This document shows positions 60,489 to 64,000 of a stretch of 64,000 bases of DNA, piece after piece (within the stretch, counting starts at the first letter, position 1; each line of letters begins with the position of its first letter). The position numbers and the translations under genes are program-made. Under the pieces are notes generated by a model. The model was not told the origin of the DNA and did no database searches. It saw only the letters and a program-made list of their open reading frames with translations. The stretch comes from [Actinomadura] parvosata subsp. kistnae (lineage in GTDB: Bacteria > Actinomycetota > Actinomycetes > Streptosporangiales > Streptosporangiaceae): NCBI RefSeq assembly GCF_900323885.1, contig NZ_OOHJ01000018.1:806001-870000 (forward strand). Reading direction: 5' to 3'.

Positions 60489-61874
60489 TTACAGGTCGGC
60501 GGGCGCGGTCAGGCGGCCGGTGACGGCGGTCGCGGCGGCGACCTGCGGCGACACCAGGTGGGTGCGGCCACCCTTGCCCTGGCGGCCCTCGAAGTTACGG
60601 TTGGAGGTGGAGGCGCTGCGCTCGCCGGGCTTGAGCGTGTCGGGGTTCATGCCCAGGCACATCGAGCAGCCGGCCTCGCGCCACTCGGCGCCGGCGGCCT
60701 TGAACACCTCGTCCAGGCCCTCCTCCTCTGCCTGCTTCTTGACCATCATCGAGCCGGGCACGATGAGCGTGCGCGTCTTGACCTGGCGCCCGCGCAGGAT
60801 CTCGGCGGCCGAGCGCAGGTCCTCGATGCGGCCGTTGGTGCAGGAGCCGACGAAGACGGTGTCGACCTCGATCTCGCGCAGCGGCGTGCCGGCGGTCAGG
60901 CCCATGTACTCCAGGGCGCGCTCGGCGGCGGAGCGGGCGACCGGGTCGTCGAACGACTCGGGGTCGGGGACGCTCTCGCCCAGCGGCAGGCCCTGGCCCG
61001 GGTTGGTGCCCCACGTGACGAACGGGGTCAGCGTCGAGGCGTCGATCTCCACGACCTTGTCGAACACGGCGTCGTCGTCGGTGCGCAGCGACTTCCAGTA
61101 CTCGACCGCCTGGTCCCACAGCTCGCCCTGGGGGGCGTGCTTGCGGCCCTTGAGGTAGGCGAACGTGGTCTCGTCGGGCGCGATCATGCCGGCGCGGGCG
61201 CCCGCCTCGATCGACATGTTGCAGATCGTCATGCGGCCCTCCATGGAGAGCTTGCGCACGGCCTCACCGCGGTACTCGACGATGTAGCCCTGGCCGCCGC
61301 CGGTGCCGATCTTGGCGATGATGGCCAGGATCAGGTCTTTGGCCGTGACGCCGACCGGCAGCTCGCCGGAGACCTCGATGGCCATCGTCTTGGGGCGGTA
61401 GGCGGGCAGCGTCTGCGTGGCCAGCACGTGCTCGACCTCGGAGGTGCCGATGCCGAACGCGATGCCGCCGAACGCGCCGTGCGTGGAGGTGTGAGAGTCG
61501 CCACACACGATGGTCATGCCGGGCTGGGTCAGGCCGAACTGCGGGCCGATGATGTGCACCACGCCCTGACCGGCGTCGCCCATCGGGTGCAGCCGGATGC
61601 CGAACTCGGCGGCGTTCTTGCGCAGCGTCTCGACCTGCGTCTTCGACACCGGGTCGGCGATCGGGCCGAGCACGGTCGGGACATTGTGGTCTTCGGTGGC
61701 GATGGTGAGATCGGGCCGCCGCACCTTCCGGCCGGCGAGACGGAGCCCGTCGAACGCCTGCGGGCTGGTCACCTCGTGGATGAGGTGCAGGTCGATGTAG
61801 AGCAGGTCCGGTTCGCCCTCGGCGCGACGGACTACGTGTTGCTCCCAGACCTTCTCGGCCAGTGTGCGGCCCAT
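60489..61874 (-). CDS. leuC: 3-isopropylmalate dehydratase large subunit
   Basis: 461 residues, ATG 61874 after AAGGAGGAG. MGRTLAEKVWEQHVVRRAEG, YIDLHLIHEVTSPQAFDGLR; VCGDSHTSTHGAFGGIAFGI; cluster ligands: VFVGSCTNGRIEDLRSAAEI and AGCSMCLGMNPD with three Cys for the [4Fe-4S] cluster. It acts in leucine biosynthesis. It is divergent from ndgR (62-bp spacer) and is likely controlled by it, as NdgR/LtbR-type regulators act on leuCD in actinobacteria. A TATGAG lies ~40 bp upstream on the minus strand as a possible -10. Confidence 0.98.
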   Translation of the reverse strand: MGRTLAEKVWEQHVVRRAEGEPDLLYIDLHLIHEVTSPQAFDGLRLAGRKVRRPDLTIATEDHNVPTVLGPIADPVSKTQVETLRKNAAEFGIRLHPMGDAGQGVVHIIGPQFGLTQPGMTIVCGDSHTSTHGAFGGIAFGIGTSEVEHVLATQTLPAYRPKTMAIEVSGELPVGVTAKDLILAIIAKIGTGGGQGYIVEYRGEAVRKLSMEGRMTICNMSIEAGARAGMIAPDETTFAYLKGRKHAPQGELWDQAVEYWKSLRTDDDAVFDKVVEIDASTLTPFVTWGTNPGQGLPLGESVPDPESFDDPVARSAAERALEYMGLTAGTPLREIEVDTVFVGSCTNGRIEDLRSAAEILRGRQVKTRTLIVPGSMMVKKQAEEEGLDEVFKAAGAEWREAGCSMCLGMNPDTLKPGERSASTSNRNFEGRQGKGGRTHLVSPQVAAATAVTGRLTAPADL

Positions 61875-61900
61875 GATCTCCTCCTTGAGAATCCTCCGAC

Positions 61901-61930
61901 TTGCTTTCTCATATGTCGAGACTGCAGTAT
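61901..61930 (+). promoter_or_regulatory. Leaderless ndgR promoter and leuC control region
   Basis: TTGCTT (61901-61906), 18 bp, CAGTAT (61925-61930), then 6 nt to ATG 61937. A perfect 8-bp palindrome ACTGCAGT (61921-61928) lies on the -10. This 62-bp spacer must also contain the leuC promoter, so a bound IclR protein would affect both genes. Confidence 0.5.
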
Positions 61931-61936
61931 CGGTGT

Positions 61937-62653
61937 ATGGACAACTCTAGCGGAGTCGGAGTACTCGACAAGGCAGTTCTTGTACTCAATGCCCTCGAAG
62001 CGGGACCCGCTTCCCTGGCTCAGCTCGTCCAGGCCACCGGCCTGGCCCGCCCCACTGCCCACCGGCTGGCCGTCGCTCTTGAGCACCACCGCATCGTGAG
62101 CCGTGACACGCAGGGCCGCTTCGTGCTCGGCCCGCGGCTGTCCGAGTTGTCCACCGCGGCCGGCGAGGACCGGCTGCTGGCGGTGGCCGCGCCGGTGCTG
62201 ATGCAGCTCAGGGACCTGACCGGGGAGAGCGCGCAACTCTACCGCCGCCAGGGTGACGAGCGGGTCTGCGTGGCCGCCGCCGAACGCGCCAGCGGCCTGC
62301 GCGACACCGTCCCCGTGGGCTCCGCGCTGCCCATGACGGCCGGCTCCGCCGCGCAGATCCTGCTGGCCTGGGAGGAGCCCGACCGGCTGCACCGCGGGTT
62401 GCGCGGCGCCAAGTTCACCGCCGCGACGCTGGCCTCCGTGCGCCGCCGGGGCTGGGCCCACAGCGTCGGCGAGCGGGAGCAGGGTGTGGCGAGCGTCTCA
62501 GCGCCGATAAGGGGCAGCGGCGGCAAGGTGATCGCGGCCGTGTCCGTCTCGGGGCCCATCGAACGGCTCACGCGAGCCCCCGGACGCCTCCACGCGGTGC
62601 CCGTCATGGCGGCCGCCGAACGGATCACCGAGGCGATGCGCCGCACGTCATGA
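61937..62653 (+). CDS. ndgR: IclR family regulator NdgR/LtbR type
   Basis: 238 residues from ATG 61937 (MDNSSGVGVLDKAVLVLNAL). HTH EAGPASLAQLVQATGLARPT, AHRLAVALEHHRIVSRDTQG; effector domain APVLMQLRDLTGESAQLYRR, DTVPVGSALPMTAGSAAQIL, C-terminal GVASVSAPIRGSGGKVIAAV. In Streptomyces and Corynebacterium this orthologue (divergent from leuCD, as here) regulates leucine and other amino-acid genes and, in Streptomyces, antibiotic production. Expressed from a leaderless promoter. Confidence 0.95.
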   Translation: MDNSSGVGVLDKAVLVLNALEAGPASLAQLVQATGLARPTAHRLAVALEHHRIVSRDTQGRFVLGPRLSELSTAAGEDRLLAVAAPVLMQLRDLTGESAQLYRRQGDERVCVAAAERASGLRDTVPVGSALPMTAGSAAQILLAWEEPDRLHRGLRGAKFTAATLASVRRRGWAHSVGEREQGVASVSAPIRGSGGKVIAAVSVSGPIERLTRAPGRLHAVPVMAAAERITEAMRRTS

Positions 62654-62711
62654 TCGGGAAAAGGATGTATTTGGGGAGCCGAGTGCTGCCCCGGCGCACT
62701 AGCCTGAGTGC

Positions 62712-64000
62712 GTGACAGATCGCATCGAGGTAGCCGCCACTGAGCTGCGACCCCTGCTCGAAGAGTTCATCATGTGGGCGCGCGCGAACGCCCCTGAGAG
62801 CGACCCCGAGCTCGTGGGGCCCGCCGCTCTGTGGCACCGTCTCGCCTTCTCGCAGGACCTCGGCACGTGGAAGCGCGCCGACCTGCGTAACCTGCTGCTC
62901 GACCGCATGCCCAAGGTCGTGGAGGACCCTGACGCCGCCGCCGACGGGATGCTCCCCGCCGTCGACGCGTACCTGACGTTCCTCTCCCAGACCGGCCGGC
63001 TGAACCAGGGCTCCGACAGCCTCGCCGATCTGCAGGCCGAGCTGGACGACGTCGAGGACGAGTTCGTCGACCTCATGGAGGAGCTGCTCGACGACACCGA
63101 AGGCGACGACGAGGAGGACGAGAGCGGCGACCTGGGCGACTTCGAGCCGTTCGCCGACGAGCTGGCCGAGCTCGACACCATCAGGCTGCGGCCCGACACC
63201 GAGCTGGCCGAGGCCGCCCGGCAGGCGCCGCTGGTCGCCAAGGCCCGCGATCTGGCCGTCTGGGTGGGCTCCGGCCGCAAGGTCGGCGAGGACACCCTGC
63301 TCACCGACGCCGAGGTCGAGGAGGCGCTGGCCGTCACCGGCCTGCCCAGGCCCGAGACCGACGGCCCCATCGCCGAGGCCGTCCCCCAGCTGTGGAACAT
63401 CTGGAACCTCGCCGTCGACCTCGAGTTCCTCGAGCCGGGCGAGGGCGGCACGGTGGCGGTCCAGGATGACACGGCCGAGTGGCCGTTCGACGACGACGAG
63501 GACGTCCTCGACGCGTGGATGCTCGGCCTCCACTCGGTCGACTACGGCGACCCCGAGCTCGACGACGACGACCTCACCATGGCCCTCGCGGGCCTGACCA
63601 GGGGCCTGCTCATCCGGCTGCTGCTGGCCGGCGGCTCGCGCGAGCGCGCCGAGCTGGCGCAGGAGCTCGCCGAGGCCGCCGCCGACCTCGACGAGCTCGG
63701 CGCCGACGCGTGGGAGGCGGCCGGCGACCCGCTCGCCCCCGCCATCGACTGGCTCATCGGGTACGGCATGGTCGAGCTCGACGGCGACACCGTCCGCCTG
63801 ACCCCGCTCGGCACCGAAGGCGTCGTCCACCTCATCGACGACGCCGACATCGAGGTCGACGCCCGCCCGGCGATCGAGTCCATGAGCGCCCACGAGCTGC
63901 TCGCGCTCAGCGCCGAGCTGCCCGAGGAGGAGGCCGACGCCGAGTTCGCCGCCTGGATGCGGCTGCGCGAGCCGGCCAAGGCCGCCGAGGAGCTGCTCGA
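62712..64000 (+). CDS. Very acidic protein of unknown family, partial
   Basis: From GTG 62712 the frame stays open to the end of the window (429+ residues) as MTDRIEVAATELRPLLEEFI, MWARANAPESDPELVGPAAL, KRADLRNLLLDRMPKVVEDP. A coil LADLQAELDDVEDEFVDLME and an Asp/Glu-rich tract (EGDDEEDESGDLGDFEPFAD) follow, then helical repeats (WVGSGRKVGEDTLLTDAEVE, LGLHSVDYGDPELDDDDLTM). WLIGYGMVELDGDTVRLTPL looks like a winged-helix turn. TAGCCT (62700-62705) lies 6 nt upstream, so again leaderless. I do not recognise the family. Confidence 0.85.
   Translation, partial: MTDRIEVAATELRPLLEEFIMWARANAPESDPELVGPAALWHRLAFSQDLGTWKRADLRNLLLDRMPKVVEDPDAAADGMLPAVDAYLTFLSQTGRLNQGSDSLADLQAELDDVEDEFVDLMEELLDDTEGDDEEDESGDLGDFEPFADELAELDTIRLRPDTELAEAARQAPLVAKARDLAVWVGSGRKVGEDTLLTDAEVEEALAVTGLPRPETDGPIAEAVPQLWNIWNLAVDLEFLEPGEGGTVAVQDDTAEWPFDDDEDVLDAWMLGLHSVDYGDPELDDDDLTMALAGLTRGLLIRLLLAGGSRERAELAQELAEAAADLDELGADAWEAAGDPLAPAIDWLIGYGMVELDGDTVRLTPLGTEGVVHLIDDADIEVDARPAIESMSAHELLALSAELPEEEADAEFAAWMRLREPAKAAEELL

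Noticed and set aside
62625..63893. Minus-strand frame opposite the acidic protein
   Set aside because: Val/Leu/Gly-rich shadow; the plus frame has a leaderless promoter and sensible helical composition.

Overview
High-GC actinomycete chromosome. The window looks like the Streptosporangiaceae/Nonomuraea group (inference). Supporting signs are the very GC-rich third codon positions, frequent GTG/TTG starts, apparently leaderless promoters (a TAnnnT hexamer 6-7 nt before the start codon), a DtxR/IdeR-type iron box, a SigR-type sigma factor, an F420 gene (cofC), and the actinobacterial core order recG-rsmD-coaD-DUF177-rpmF-rnc-mutM-acyP-smc-ftsY next to rpmB, thiL, ddl, gpsA, leuCD and ndgR.

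Left half (1-33.6 kb) is mostly lineage-specific. It starts with a partial class B penicillin-binding protein, then a MerR regulator divergent from an aldo/keto reductase, a TetR regulator divergent from a GH1 beta-glucosidase, a secreted coiled-coil M15-like protein, an aldehyde dehydrogenase and an alpha/beta hydrolase. At 7.6-14.0 kb is a two-gene module present twice in tandem on the minus strand: an adenylate-forming-enzyme-like protein that lacks the ATP-binding P-loop, followed by a large NB-ARC/TPR/LuxR regulator. Both copies share a 21-bp motif with exactly the same spacing to a leaderless -10 element. Both regulators are split by apparent one-base deletions. After typA come a large membrane protein, a DUF2461 protein, a polysaccharide deacetylase, a MEDS-HATPase regulator, a SigR-like sigma factor without its anti-sigma gene, a Cds1-like PLP enzyme, and an iron-box-controlled FecCD/FecE importer whose last stop codon touches a decayed IS982-like element.

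From 27.6 to 31.8 kb, intact genes (a TetR regulator, an epimerase-like reductase and an FAD oxidoreductase) are mixed with fragments of an SDR, an epimerase C-terminus, an aldo/keto reductase and an XRE regulator. At 31.7-33.6 kb a TPR protein lies downstream of a 24-residue basic peptide gene, with a strong hairpin between them. This is a candidate small-peptide system.

Right half (33.7-64 kb) is conserved housekeeping. It covers protein targeting (ftsY), chromosome segregation (smc), DNA repair (mutM, recG), RNA processing (rnc), ribosome components (rpmF, rpmB, rsmD), CoA, thiamine, cell-wall and phospholipid synthesis (coaD, thiL, ddl, gpsA, plsC), F420 (cofC), nucleoid (HU), and leucine synthesis with its IclR regulator (leuDC/ndgR). 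A LysR-MFS pair appears to have been inserted between mutM and acyP. No rRNA, tRNA or CRISPR array was seen.
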